Shown one piece after another: positions 48,829-62,335 of a stretch of DNA of 64,000 bases (positions are counted from its first letter, which is position 1; each line of letters opens with the position of its first letter). Below the pieces are notes generated by a model that saw nothing but the letters and a program-made list of their open reading frames with translations, ran no database searches and was not told the DNA's origin. This stretch comes from Escallonia rubra (Eukaryota > Streptophyta > Magnoliopsida > Escalloniales > Escalloniaceae), in the NCBI GenBank assembly GCA_033065855.1, contig JAVXUO010002228.1:186001-250000 (forward strand). Reading direction: 5' to 3'. A program made the position numbers and the translations under genes.

Positions 48829-51529
48829 TTACATCTCAGGATAATAGTAAGGAAGACGTCTAGCTTCACCTTTTTTCAGCTCCCAGGCTATCCTATATCT
48901 AAACGTCAAGACATCCCTTCGAGACCACGACGTAGATTTGAGCACATCCGAGCGAGCTATGTAGTCCATGTACTTGAGGACGTAAATCCCGTAATCATGA
49001 CTGTTATGTTGCTTTGGTCGGTTTTGTATCATCACGACCGTCCAAGGCTCTATAATTGTTTTGCTCGTGATGGCTTCCCCCTTAAAATGTCGGCACGCTA
49101 GCGGAATGATAGTAGTCTGCATCCAACAATAAAAAAGGTTATCAAGCCTATGTAACAAGAAGAATAGACTATGTGCGAAGGCCAAGAAATATAAACTAAC
49201 CACCGCATTGATGTACGTGGAGTACATCTGTGCCAGTTGCCGACCAGGTCCGTCCTTCCTTAGGCTATCGTATATGTGGACCACTTTATTCTCTGGAAAG
49301 AGAACTAATAAGAAGAAGTGGTTTGCATGAAGAGCAGGTAGCATGATTAGGTTCGCCTCAGACGTGTGACATTGATAGTTCACGTTCAAGTAGGAAAGCA
49401 CGTTTGCATATGGTCTCCATTCCCCCTTGCTTGTCCTGAGCCTCCTCCACCATTCTGTGAACTCCTTCATGCTGTTCACCATGACGAGGATAACAAAAGA
49501 GGCATACATGTTGAGCCTCAAAGTTTGGCAGGGGTTATATTTTAGCTCTCTAACACGGAGCAGATCTATATAAGCGTCCAGGTCCCAATTTGAAATATAT
49601 GTTTTCGGCGCCAACAGTCTTAGATTAGAGTGACCTAGGAATCCCGAAACAAGAAAGTCTGCTTTAGCGATTGGCTCAGGCCCGAAGTAGTGCCCGTCGA
49701 TCCAATCCCGTTTGGCCGGACTCAATGGCTTCGTCGGTTGTCCTTTATCCGACCGTATGCTTGGGCACCCCTGGGGAGTTACTTGGGTCACCTGACCCTG
49801 AGGCTGAGAGTCGTACGCATCAGGAGGCAAGCAACTAGACGGCTCTCCTTGGTAACCCCAGTACGCATTACTGAAGTTGTGAACTTCAGTCTTGTACATG
49901 TCGATGGACATCCTGAGACTGTCAAGAGCATGCGCGACAAACCAGTCAAATCCCTCCAGCTACTTGAACACCTCACTGCCCATGTCAACCTAAAAAACAT
50001 GCACGGAAAATATGGTTAATCATTTCACGATCGGTCAATAAGGCGCACAAGTATAAATAGAATCAGAAGTAAATGACTTACAATGTTCATTGCCCAGAAC
50101 AGATCGATGAACTCACGTGGCGCATACGATGTCTTTTTCGCCTTGGAAGGGCGATTCACCCTCGTGCGCATCACCTTCAGAAACCATTGCAGATACTCCT
50201 CAATATTGATGTCGTCGTTCTTCAGCGATACAAGACTATCATACATTTCTTGCCAGGTATTCCACTGTTGCACCTCGTCGCTCAATAAATTCAAGGCATC
50301 AGGAACCTTGAAGTTCGGCCCTCGACCCTTCCTGTATGGCCGCATGTCTACAGCGGGTTTTGGTATTCCTTGTAGACAGCCAACTTGCCTCATAGCTCGA
50401 TCGGGCATCTGAAACTCACATACTTCGAAGTGAATAAGCGGCACCCGAACCAAACCTGCCAGCACGTACGACACCGGAAGTTGCCAACACCACTCATCCA
50501 ACCGATGCATCACCTTGCAATATGGCTTCCACGTCACCTGTGATGCATCCAGTATCTCTAGTTCCCCCCGATAGAACTTTAGATGGTGGTGATGGTCGAC
50601 CAGTATCCTCCGGTTGGGCGTAGGCCCCCAGGCCCACACCCTAGGCCACATCTCATCATAATCTACCCGTGGCTGTGGACGACCCGTGGGTAGCCTCTCG
50701 TAAGACCAAATCTGTGAATGCAAACATTATATGAAATTAGTAATTAATCACAAATATATTGACACGTCAACCAATCAAAAAAATGCTCGACCTGCAATAG
50801 AGTGAGGCAGGCAGAAATGGACTTGGCACCCTTTCTTGTAGCTATGTGCAGTGCTCGATATAGGTGCGCAAGGACAGCTGAACCCTACGAATACGATTAT
50901 ACCTCATCAAGATCCTCCAAGAACATCATATATTTTGGATGTACCGTGTTTTTTTACCGCATCGGAAGTAATATAGCTCCAATAATATACAAACGGAATG
51001 CCTTCGTATACGTCACCAAATCGTGAGGAGTGTATTCATCCGGTAGCACGCCATACTTCTCTCTCAGCCATTTAAGTTTGATGCCGTTTGTTGTAAGAGA
51101 TTCGCTCGGAATTCCCGGAAAATACTGCCTAGCCATCTTTGCTATGGATGCAGACGTTTTGCTCAAAGTAATGGGTCTGCCATGACATGGGATTCCAAGT
51201 ATAAATCCGACGTCGTCTAATGTAATAGTCATTTCACCAAACCGGAAGTGAAATGAGTTCGTCTCGCTCCTCCATCGTTCAACTAGAGCGGATATAAGGC
51301 AATCATCGTGCCAAGACCAATGATGAAGATCGGTGAACATAGATAAATTTTGACGGTGTAATATTTGTATTTGTTCCTCGTTTAGTAACCACTCTTCGAG
51401 GTGACTTGTGCTTTGAATTTTTTCCAAAACACCCATATCGACACTGTCAAATACGTGCCTCACGACGTGGTCATCGTCATCGTCATCGTATAGGATTGAT
51501 GGATCATGAGGTCCGGGGTTGAAAGTCAT
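48829..51529 (-). pseudogene. Plant mobile domain-Ulp1 protease fusion, TE-borne
   Basis: Minus-strand gene of four exons: 51529-50792, 50711-50082, 49989-49201 and 49116-48829. All junctions are GT-AG and phase 0, 815 codons in total. Exons 1-2 give a plant mobile domain (aminotransferase-like, PF10536 type): WHDDCLISALVERWRSET, FGEMTITLDDVGFILGIPC, then WSYERLPTGRP and PDRAMRQVGCLQGIP. Exons 3-4 give a C48 protease-like domain: NHFFLLVLFPENKVVHIYDS (His and Asp region) and MIQNRPKQHNSHDYGIYVLK. In that last motif family members have DCG; here the codon at 48993-48991 is TAC, so the catalytic Cys is Tyr. In-frame stops occur at 50956, 50899, 50887 and 49962. It lies tail-to-tail with the transposase at 45420, across the 165-bp array. 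Ulp1-like genes are known passengers of plant MULEs (KAONASHI type). It is not functional as a protease. Confidence 0.88.
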
Positions 51530-51734
51530 ATCTCTAAGAAGAAAATATAATCGTAAACCAAATTAGCGTCCATAATATTTACATTCCAAAACTAAATGAG
51601 AACACGTAATCCTAAAATCCTAATTTCGAAGCCCGAATAAACCGCCAATTTCGAAGCCCTAATAAAATCTAATTTTGAAAATCATTAAAAATTCAAAATT
51701 TGACGCCCTAAAAAACCGCTATTTTGGAATCCAT
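51530..51734. other. Junction between PMD gene and second transposase
   Basis: Short AT-rich stretch with repeated TAATTTCGAAGCCC / CAATTTCGAAGCCC phrases, then AATGTAATACCCCGGGTTTT. The second transposase breaks off here, so this is a probable element boundary. No TIR was recognised. Confidence 0.4.
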
Positions 51735-53159
51735 AAATGTAATACCCCGGGTTTTTGGGTACGTGCTTGCAAAGTCTGCAGCCATTTTTTTCATGAATAA
51801 CGAGGCAACCGCTTTTTGGGCGGACTTGACAAAACACTTCAAATTGGTAGTTGTACCCACATAACTATTGAACCAGGCATTCATAGATTCACTCATGCCC
51901 GTTGCTTTCATGCCCGCAGAAAAAAATCTTCTCGTGTAAACGTTAATCCATTGCTCTTTGAGCTCATACAAGTGTTGGAGCCACTCGTGGATTACTCAAC
52001 AAGCTTTTCCCACCTCTTCTCAAAATCATCAATCGTTAACGACTTGTTAACGCACTTGTCAAAATCCTGTTTAAAGTCTGGATACGTTGGATACACGTGA
52101 TGCAGACGTTCAGGGTATTTGTTACTTATGTGCCAAGTGCACAAGTTGTGTCGAGTATCTGGGAAGATGGTAGCAATAGCCTTCTTCATTGCTAAATCTT
52201 GATCGGTGATGATAACTTTAGGTGCTTTGAAGTTCATTGCTTCCAGCCATGCCCTAAACAACCATACAAAAGAACTCTCGCTCTCGTCCCTTAACAAAGC
52301 GAACCTAAACAGGATGGAGTGGTAATGATGATTGACGCCTATAGAAAGGAGCGAACGACATCGAGTACTTGTTAGTATGGTATGTGGTGTGGAAAGTCAC
52401 GACATCCCCAAAATGCTTATAAGCAAGCCTCGAACGACCGTTGAACCAAAAAATTGTGGAAACTCGATGCTCGTCGTCAAGTTTATAATCGAAGGTAAAC
52501 CGCGGGTCTTCCATCTGCATCCGCTTTAATAGGCTCATTGTGGATTGAGCATCATTGATGTCATACGTGGCTCGTCTTTGGGTTCGGACCGCGTTACGAA
52601 CATCTGTCGTGTTAAAGTTTAGATTCTGAATTCCCCCAGCCTGTTCAGCAAAAACATTAACAATGTCGGTAGGTCCTATCCGCGCATTGCTCATTGTGTG
52701 AATCAGGCTCCTTGCGACCTTACCCATCTTCTTGTATTGATGCATCCAACTTACCTTAGAAAGGGTTATTAACGGGTGATTGTGTGCCAATTCCAAGCTA
52801 GTAATAAGCCAATGATCTTGCTTGGGTTTATGGCTTACGAACATCTTGACCTGACAATTCGTGTGCGCAAAGTAGTCATGTCTTCTCCGTGCATATCCTA
52901 TTTCGTCATCACTGTCATCATTACCGACGTGTGTCTCATTTTGCAGTGGGTGTCTGCTTCTATGACACTTATATAAGTGAGAGCATATTTTTTTTGTTAT
53001 GTTGTTTGTTCTTGTAGTCTTTATTCTAATGTCAAATCCAACCCTCAACGAATTCGCTAAAAAACATCCTTCGGCTTCCTCCAATGTTTGAAACGTTCGT
53101 CCTAGATACGGATCACTAGCATCTACTGGAGTGTTGGAGCTTGAAACGAAATCAGACAT
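51735..53159 (-). pseudogene. Second FAR1/MULE transposase, truncated
   Basis: Starting at ATG 53159, the frame gives FAR1-type DNA-binding (LRVGFDIRIKTTRTN, CSHLYKCHRSRHP, NCQVKMFVSHKPKQ, ELAHNHPL) and then the MULE core. A frameshift near 52345 moves the coding to a second frame (GVNHHYHSILF, VIITDQDLAMKKAI, CTWHISNKYPERLHH), and another near 51995 returns it to the first (HEWLQHLYELKEQW, SESMNAWFNS). At 52391-52389 the codon is CAC, giving FHTTY where FDTTY carries the first catalytic Asp. Coding stops around 51735, without the SWIM region and C-terminal tail seen in the copy at 45420, to which it is clearly related but diverged. Inactive on three counts. Confidence 0.88.
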
Positions 53160-53234
53160 TGTGAAACAAAACCTATGTAAAAATAGATTACGCTTAACTA
53201 TGAAATGACGTTTCTTGAACATATTAAATCAAAA

Positions 53235-53520
53235 TTACCTTGATGAATAGACCAATTTAGCATTACAAATATACTAAACATAGTCTCAAAAGGATCTCCA
53301 ATTTGACAATTATTAATTTCTCAATCATAACTAGTTAAAATTACTAAGATGAATAGACAAATTTAGCATGCCAAAATACAACAAACATAATCTCAAAAAA
53401 TTCGAATTTAACTATAATAAATTTTTTGAAGTTAACAAATTAATTTCTTAAATATCACATATTAAAATTACTTTGATGAATAAATAGATTGATAAATACT
53501 ACAAACATAAACCCAAAAAA
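53235..53520. repeat. Degenerate tandem repeat, about 110 bp, 3 copies
   Basis: Blocks beginning AAATTAC(C/T)TTGATGAATA and containing ACAAACATAATCTCAAAA recur near 53235, 53337 and 53465. They lie just upstream of the second transposase start. AT-rich and non-coding. Confidence 0.6.
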
Positions 53521-55302
53521 ATCTATATATCCGCAAAAAAAAAAAAAAGAAACTTCGGGGCCTTTTGACATGCATTTCTTCACCTCTTTTTTGGCCCAAT
53601 TTTAAAATTTGGAGATAAGCCCAAAAAATTGGGGTGTTTGGTAGTGACATTAATTTTTAAAGAAGCCCAAGTCTTTAAAAAGAGGAAGCCTGTTTTCCAA
53701 AAGAGCTTTTAGCTCTTTTTGAAACCTCTTTTCACGCGGCCAAGATGGCTTCACTTATGTGGTCTGGCCTTCGAGTCTTCCTAGTAACAGAAAATAAAAG
53801 ATTTGTCAAATCAAAGAAAACATTAGGGTTCTCTTCTCTTTGGCTGAATCGCATCTGAGGAGTCCACAGCCACCGCTCTGCTCGAAATTTTTGGATCGCA
53901 TCTCATCTCTCACCACACCCACCGCCTCCATCTGAACCGGGTATCTCTCCCTTTTACTTGTTTTCTGTTCCATATGATGTGTTTTTGTTTTTTTAGTTGT
54001 AATTAGAAAATGTTGTTCTGTTTGAAATCTCCAAGAGTTTGTTTCAGTTGGCTATTATATGTTTGAAATCTCTCCCTTTTGCTTGATTACAGTATCTCTA
54101 TTATATGTTTTGTCTTGGATTTCGGTTGGCTTGATGGTTAATATAAATGAAAATACAGTTTCTTGAAAAACCCAGCTTGGAATTTGAGATTGTACAGTTG
54201 GGTGATTTGGAAATAAATGGATTTTTGTGTCTAGTGTTTAGTCTGCTTGATGCCGTGAATGTGAAAGGTAGTGCTTGTAAAACCTAGCTTTGAGTTGATT
54301 TAACTCATTGAAAATTGGTTGATCTTGATGCGATTCTGCTAGGAGATTCTTATTTCCTATGGTTAGTTCAAAAAATTAGAAATCTTCAGTTTTGCATAGC
54401 TTTGCTTGAGGAATGGTTCAAGTAGGTTAACTAGCTTTAAAGAAAATTGTAATTTTAAATTCAGATTGGAAGTGACTTGGTTGTAAGCTAGCAGAACTTT
54501 GATTTTTTTGGTCTTCCTATTTTGGTTCAATTTTAGTTTTATAGTTGGTCATTTTATGGCTATATTTGGTCTGAGGTTGGTTGCCATGTTATTGTCTCGC
54601 TTCAAATGCAAGAAGAGTTTAAAATTAATGTGTGGTTGTATGCTCTATTTAATTTGTTGCAAAGCACAAAAAATTAGAAGGTACTTCGGCCTTAGAGATA
54701 GCAACTCTAGTTTTACATTTGGTCTGTCTGTAAGGCTAATAGTGGTGTCCAACTAATCCTAGTTCTTTAAACCATAACCAAAAAGAACAAGAGCTAGTCC
54801 TTTGAATGTACTATTGCAGGTCATTATTACAAATGTATATTGTATATTGATACTATTTAAAAGTGGAGCAGTTTCAAAGTTTGAAAACCTGTTCTGTTTG
54901 GGAATTCAAGCTGTCTCCATATGTGAAGTTGATAAATGATTGGTATGTTGTGTCTACTGTACTATTGGCCTTGATTGACTTCGAATTCCCACAGACCTCT
55001 GTACCCAAAATCCCTCTGCACCTGCTTCAGTGAGAAACACCCAACTCTGAAAAATTGATCTTGACCTGCAAAAAGCAAGCAGCCATAACTGAAAAGTGCT
55101 GCTATTCCTTCAGCGAGTACAGATTTTAGAAGAATCTTTAAGCTCTTGCAGCAGAGTTTGGCCTTAGGTTGAACGAAGCTTAGGGAGGTTTTCAACGTCA
55201 CTCTTTCTTCAGTTCAGCTCAGTCCATTACTCCGATGGTCGGGCTCTCCTTCTTACTTACACATAGGAGCAGAAGAAAGGTGATTTTACCGGATACTTAA
55301 AA

Positions 55303-55613
55303 GGCCGTACGCTTACCATATTCGTTTTCTATTTTTAGCAATGATGATGAAAAAGATTCTTTTTTTGCGTACTTTTACCATTTTCTGTTTTCGTTTTGGA
55401 TAAAATTACTCAAATAGTACCAAAAAACTGAAAACACCTAAAAGGTGTGTTCAGTTTTTTTCACTAAAACTTAACCCAATATAAGAAAAAATAGTTATTT
55501 TTTTTTGTGAAAATGATAAAAGTGCAGGAACGGATTTTCAAATTGAATATGAAAATCGTGAAAATGAAAACAGAAAATGAAAACAGAAAACAAATATGAT
55601 AAGCGTACGGGGC
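55303..55613. mobile_element. MITE nested in the Harbinger remnant
   Basis: GGCCGTACGCTTACCATATT at the left and AATATGATAAGCGTACGGGG at the right (complementary apart from two or three bases) form TIRs of about 28 bp, running on into TTCGTTTTCT and AGAAAACAAA. The 311 bp are AT-rich and partly palindromic. No target duplication was clear. Confidence 0.6.
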
Positions 55614-55955
55614 TAGGTTGAGAGAATTGTGCTGGGGATGATCTGAAATTTTCAGTCTTTTTTCTTGGTTAGTCCTTTATGTATCATTTTATCATATTGT
55701 AATGCTAACAGTCTCTTCTACTTTTAGTATATAACTCCACAAGCATGGTGATTTTTATCATATCTCATATGTACATTAAGATCAAGTAGAAAATTAAAGT
55801 AAAATAACCTGAAAATAGATTGCTGAGGTGAGAAAGCAAATGTCTTTCTGGTTGCTTTCAATGATCACAAGTTTGATGAGATACTGTAATCAAGAAAAGT
55901 TTGAACGAACCGGGCCACCAACAGGTATCATAGAATTGTACAATTACACAATTAC

Positions 55956-56282
55956 AGGCATTCGTCACTACGAAATGTCATTGAAAGGTCCTTTGGCGTT
56001 CTAAAGAAACGCTTTCCAATTCTGAGTAAGATGCCATCTTTTTCGATTAAAACTCAAAGTTACATACCAATTGCTTGTTGCGTTATCCACAACTTTATTA
56101 GACGACAAGATCGAGGTGATCTGGATTTTCTGGATTTTGCGAGGGAAGATATGATTGTTGACGACCCTCAGATCGGCGGGTCAAAGCTCAAAATCAAATG
56201 TATTTAAGTAACCCTCAACTGCAAAAGAGAATGGCGGAAGTTAGAAACCGCATTGCTGAAAAAATTTGGAGCCGCAGACGTT
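55956..56282 (+). pseudogene. HARBI1-like transposase C-terminal fragment
   Basis: From 55956 one frame reads RHSSLRNVIERSFGVLKKRF, then PILSKMPSFSIKTQ and ACCVIHNFIRRQDRGD, with TAA at 56205. This is the C-terminal part of the PIF/Harbinger DDE nuclease, whose RNxIERxFGxLKxRFPIL and CCxIHNFI motifs are diagnostic. After a frameshift the family's tail continues as QLQKRMAEVRNRIAEKIW and ends TGA at 56280. The N-terminal part with the first two catalytic residues is not seen. Confidence 0.85.
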
Positions 56283-56819
56283 GATTTTTACTGTTGAGAT
56301 TCCTCGGTTTATACCACTTGAATCAAGAACTAGGAATGTAAACCATTGTAATATTTTTGTTTACTTATGTTTAATTGTGTGTAAGACATCGTTGTAATGT
56401 ATTTGTTTAATTATTTGTAAGACATTTGGAGAATTATGTTTAATTATGTGTAAGACATTGTAAATTATGCTTAATTATGTTAAAAAAAAAAAGCAAAAAG
56501 AGCTTTCCTATCAAACGCTTGCACTTTTCTGTTTTTAAAAAAATAACCTCTATCCAACAGCCGCCAGTTTTTCAACCTGGTAAAAAAAAAACCATCACTC
56601 TTATCTTTATATTTAGAAAAAAAACGGAAAACTGAAAGTCTTACCAAACAGACCCGAATCATTCAACCCATAAAGAAAATTTCACCATTCACAAATTTAC
56701 CTTGCTTGAGTGAAACTTGAAGCAAGTGTTACTTGAAACTTGAATGAAGTTGAAAATGGAAGCAAGTGGATTTCAAGTAGATGAGAATGGAAAAAGAGAT
56801 GGGAATTAGGGCACTTTTT

Positions 56820-57075
56820 TGGTATATCTGCCAAGTAATCCGCTACACTGTATAGCAGACGATATTCGATGTGACATGTGGACAGGATGTGACAACCGTC
56901 AGGCAAAAAGTCATCCGCTACACAGTGCAGCAAACTACTTTTTGCCTAACGGTTATCAGGGTCAAAAAAGTCGTCCGCCAGACTGTGTAGTGGACGACGT
57001 GGGATGGGCAATTTGATAAAAAAAATTCCGTCCACAATACTGTATAGCGGATGTATAGCAGACGACTGACAAACT
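56820..57075. repeat. Cluster of CCGCTACA/TGTAGCGG-type hairpins
   Basis: Several degenerate inverted repeats follow each other: ATCCGCTACACTGTATAGCAGA, CATCCGCTACACAGTGCAGC, GTCGTCCGCCAGACTGTG with its partner TAGTGGACGAC, and ACTGTATAGCGGATG. AAAAAGTCATCC and AAAAAAGTCGTCC precede two of them. The motif and its spacing resemble those in the hairpin-TIR elements at 41032-45050, so this may be a further relative, without clear ends. Confidence 0.5.
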
Positions 57076-57359
57076 TTTTTAAAAAAAGATCATACTGTAC
57101 AATCTCTGGACAAGTCATTAATTAGTCCTTAGATGCTGCTCTATGTGATTAAATGTACTCTATGTGACTACATGCTACAACATCCCAAGTATCAAGTTAT
57201 TTCGGTCAATATATTGGAACAACTTAGGACATAGTGACCAACAGAAAAGATTTCTTTCGGTCATTAATGAATGCCCAGGGTGGAAAGGCTTCCTTCTCAA
57301 CTAAACAGCCAACACTAATCTATTTCATTTGTTCTCTCAAGACTTCTTGTTTACGTTAT

Positions 57360-58820
57360 GCAATCTTTTCTTTTTCCTATTTATGCTTGCGAGAAATTAA
57401 ACATGATTTTTATTCGATTTTCTTGGACCGGTGACCCTTCTACGATTCTAAAAGGGGTCTGCACTTGGTTAATCAGCTAGCCTTATTGAAATGGCAGATG
57501 AAGTTTATGTGATGTTAAGTTTTTGGATCTCTCGTTAAAACAAGCTCAAAGATATTGCAATTTCCTGATAGCTTGTAAGAGTTTTCACGTCGATTACTGC
57601 AAATTGCGCCCCTATTATGTTCTTCCTACATTCTTGGGCACGGAGGGCAATCAAGGTAAGCATGTCCAGCTTACTAAAAGGTGTTATGTGGCACGTTGGT
57701 CACGGTAAGTCTTTAGAATATGGAAAGGGTTATGGAAACCTCACTATCTACAATCAGCCCTTGCGCAATTTTGATAGACTGGACAAGATCAAACCTCAGC
57801 TGCTGATCCAATTCAAGATGGTGATAGAAATGTTGAGGCTCTTCAATCGCCCTTTCCAAGTTACATAGTTGAAGTGGTTAAAGGAATTCATATTTCTATC
57901 AAAGGTTTTAAAGACAAGGTTGTATGGACTCCACACGCATAGGTGTTTTTTCAGTTTCATAAGCCTATAACCTACTTTACTCGGAAAAAAAAAAAATACG
58001 GCAAAACTAAAGTTCACACTCATTGGGAGCTACGATATGAAATCACAAGTCTGAAAATCGGGGTGGAGTCTTAACTTATCACAGAAAGTCTCATTTTTGC
58101 TTTGGCAATTGCTTATTAATAGAATCCCAATCCAAACTATTTCTGTCGGATAGGTATAACTACAACCATTTGCATCGTCTTCAATACTTTAGATGAATCC
58201 ATCATCCATTTGTTCCTGAAGTGCCTTAGAATTAATACAATTTGGAGTTCTTTCAAAGTGAGTATATCTCATAATCTGGACTACTAATCTTTCAAAGAAT
58301 GGCTCATAGTCTGTATTACTATCCTTAATGCTTCTCGCTTGACATCAATTTGTAGTATAATTCTTCTATCCCTTTGGCTCGTATGGAAAATGGGAAATCA
58401 CATGTCTTCAATAGCTCCTTTATCTGGGATTCGATTAGAATCGTCTCTTATGGACTTCAGTCGACTCCCTCATATTGTACCAATTTCAAACAAATACTCA
58501 CGAATAAAACCTATTGGCCTCACAAAACAGGCCAATAAAAAACCAAAAAAAGAAAGCCTTACATTCACTTCTACTTCTGAATGCTTTTGCCCAGAAGGAG
58601 GATTTGTCTCAATTTTCTTGGGGTGTTGCTTTGATTGGGAATGGAAACAATTCAGACTTCATATTTCTGCCTATAGTGCGAAATGGAGAGCGTTGGATAG
58701 ATAAGCTTGAGGGAAACTTAATTAAAAGGCTTGGAATTTTTAGGGTATCTACTTTAGGATTTACACATGCTTATATCTGCACTAATGATGTTTATCATCA
58801 TCTTATATATGATGACCTAG
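57360..58820 (+). pseudogene. Degenerate L1-type LINE, ORF2 3' part
   Basis: Short matches in changing frames follow the order of an L1 ORF2 end. FSWTGDPS and RGLHLVNQLALLKWQMKF (57410-57510) are the linker after reverse transcriptase. KGFKDKVVWTP (57895) is the DxxxW start of the zf-RVT segment. WSLNLSQKVSFLLWQLLINR (58064-58120) is the zf-RVT core, DESIIHLFLKCLRINTIW (58192-58245) its His/Cys end, and LSLWLVWKMGNH (58365-58400) the LWxxWxxRN stretch. Many stops and frameshifts separate them. Up to 58820 the sequence may include RNase H-like remains (FSWGVALIGNGNN), which I cannot confirm. It is long dead. Confidence 0.7.
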
Positions 58821-58829
58821 CACAGTAAA

Positions 58830-59339
58830 CTTGAAAAATGTTGGAATAGTATACGATATTCATTTTACACTCAAACAATATCATATCTTCTAGGTACATC
58901 AACACCTGAAAAGGCCAATGAAAGAGGACAAGAACATCACTACTTGAGAATCAAATCACCTTTGATTATTTTTATTTGTGTATCGTGTCATTGTAATGTA
59001 TAAGGCACCATCTTCTCGTCTTTAACCATCCTTTTGACCGGTTGTAACTTTATTGTTACATCTTCTTGTTTCTTGACAGTAGGCTAACTATTCGTGTAAC
59101 TGATAACACAGACTATTTATCGATATAAATTATTCTTGCATTAACTTAAAAAAGAAAGCGATAAAATGGTATTAACCCATGAGTTTAAATGAAAAGTATG
59201 GTTAATTATGCACGTTCGGGAATCTAGGATAGACCACGGTGGACGTGAGAGAGCACAAAGAAGCCCCGCAAGAAAACAACAACAACTGCAGAGAGTGTGG
59301 TTAGTTGGCTTCTGGATATTGTATGGTCCGAAAACCATC
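58830..59339 (+). other. NTRC 5' flank and leader
   Basis: AT-rich sequence turning GC-richer from about 59215. No TATA box can be assigned with confidence. The upstream in-frame Met at 59208 would add 44 residues unlike a transit peptide, so I take this stretch as flank and 5' UTR. Confidence 0.45.

Positions 59340-62335
<2,996 letters not shown>

Larger units (their letters stand above)
53630..56655 (+). mobile_element. PIF/Harbinger element remnant
   Basis: The left end GGGGTGTTTGGTAGTGAC and the right end TCTTACCAAACAGACCC are inverted partners of the GGGTCTGTTTGGTA type found in PIF/Harbinger and Tourist elements. AAAGAGCTTTTAGCTCTTTTT and AAAAAGAGCTTT lie just inside the two ends. A HARBI1-like transposase fragment (55956-56282) is inside. 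A TAA/TTA duplication was not confirmed. Most of the interior (53900-55300) is T-rich, intron-like sequence without recognisable coding. Confidence 0.6.

Noticed and set aside
54962..55201. 79-codon minus-strand ORF
   Set aside because: Plausible composition but no recognisable motif; it lies in the interior of the Harbinger remnant.
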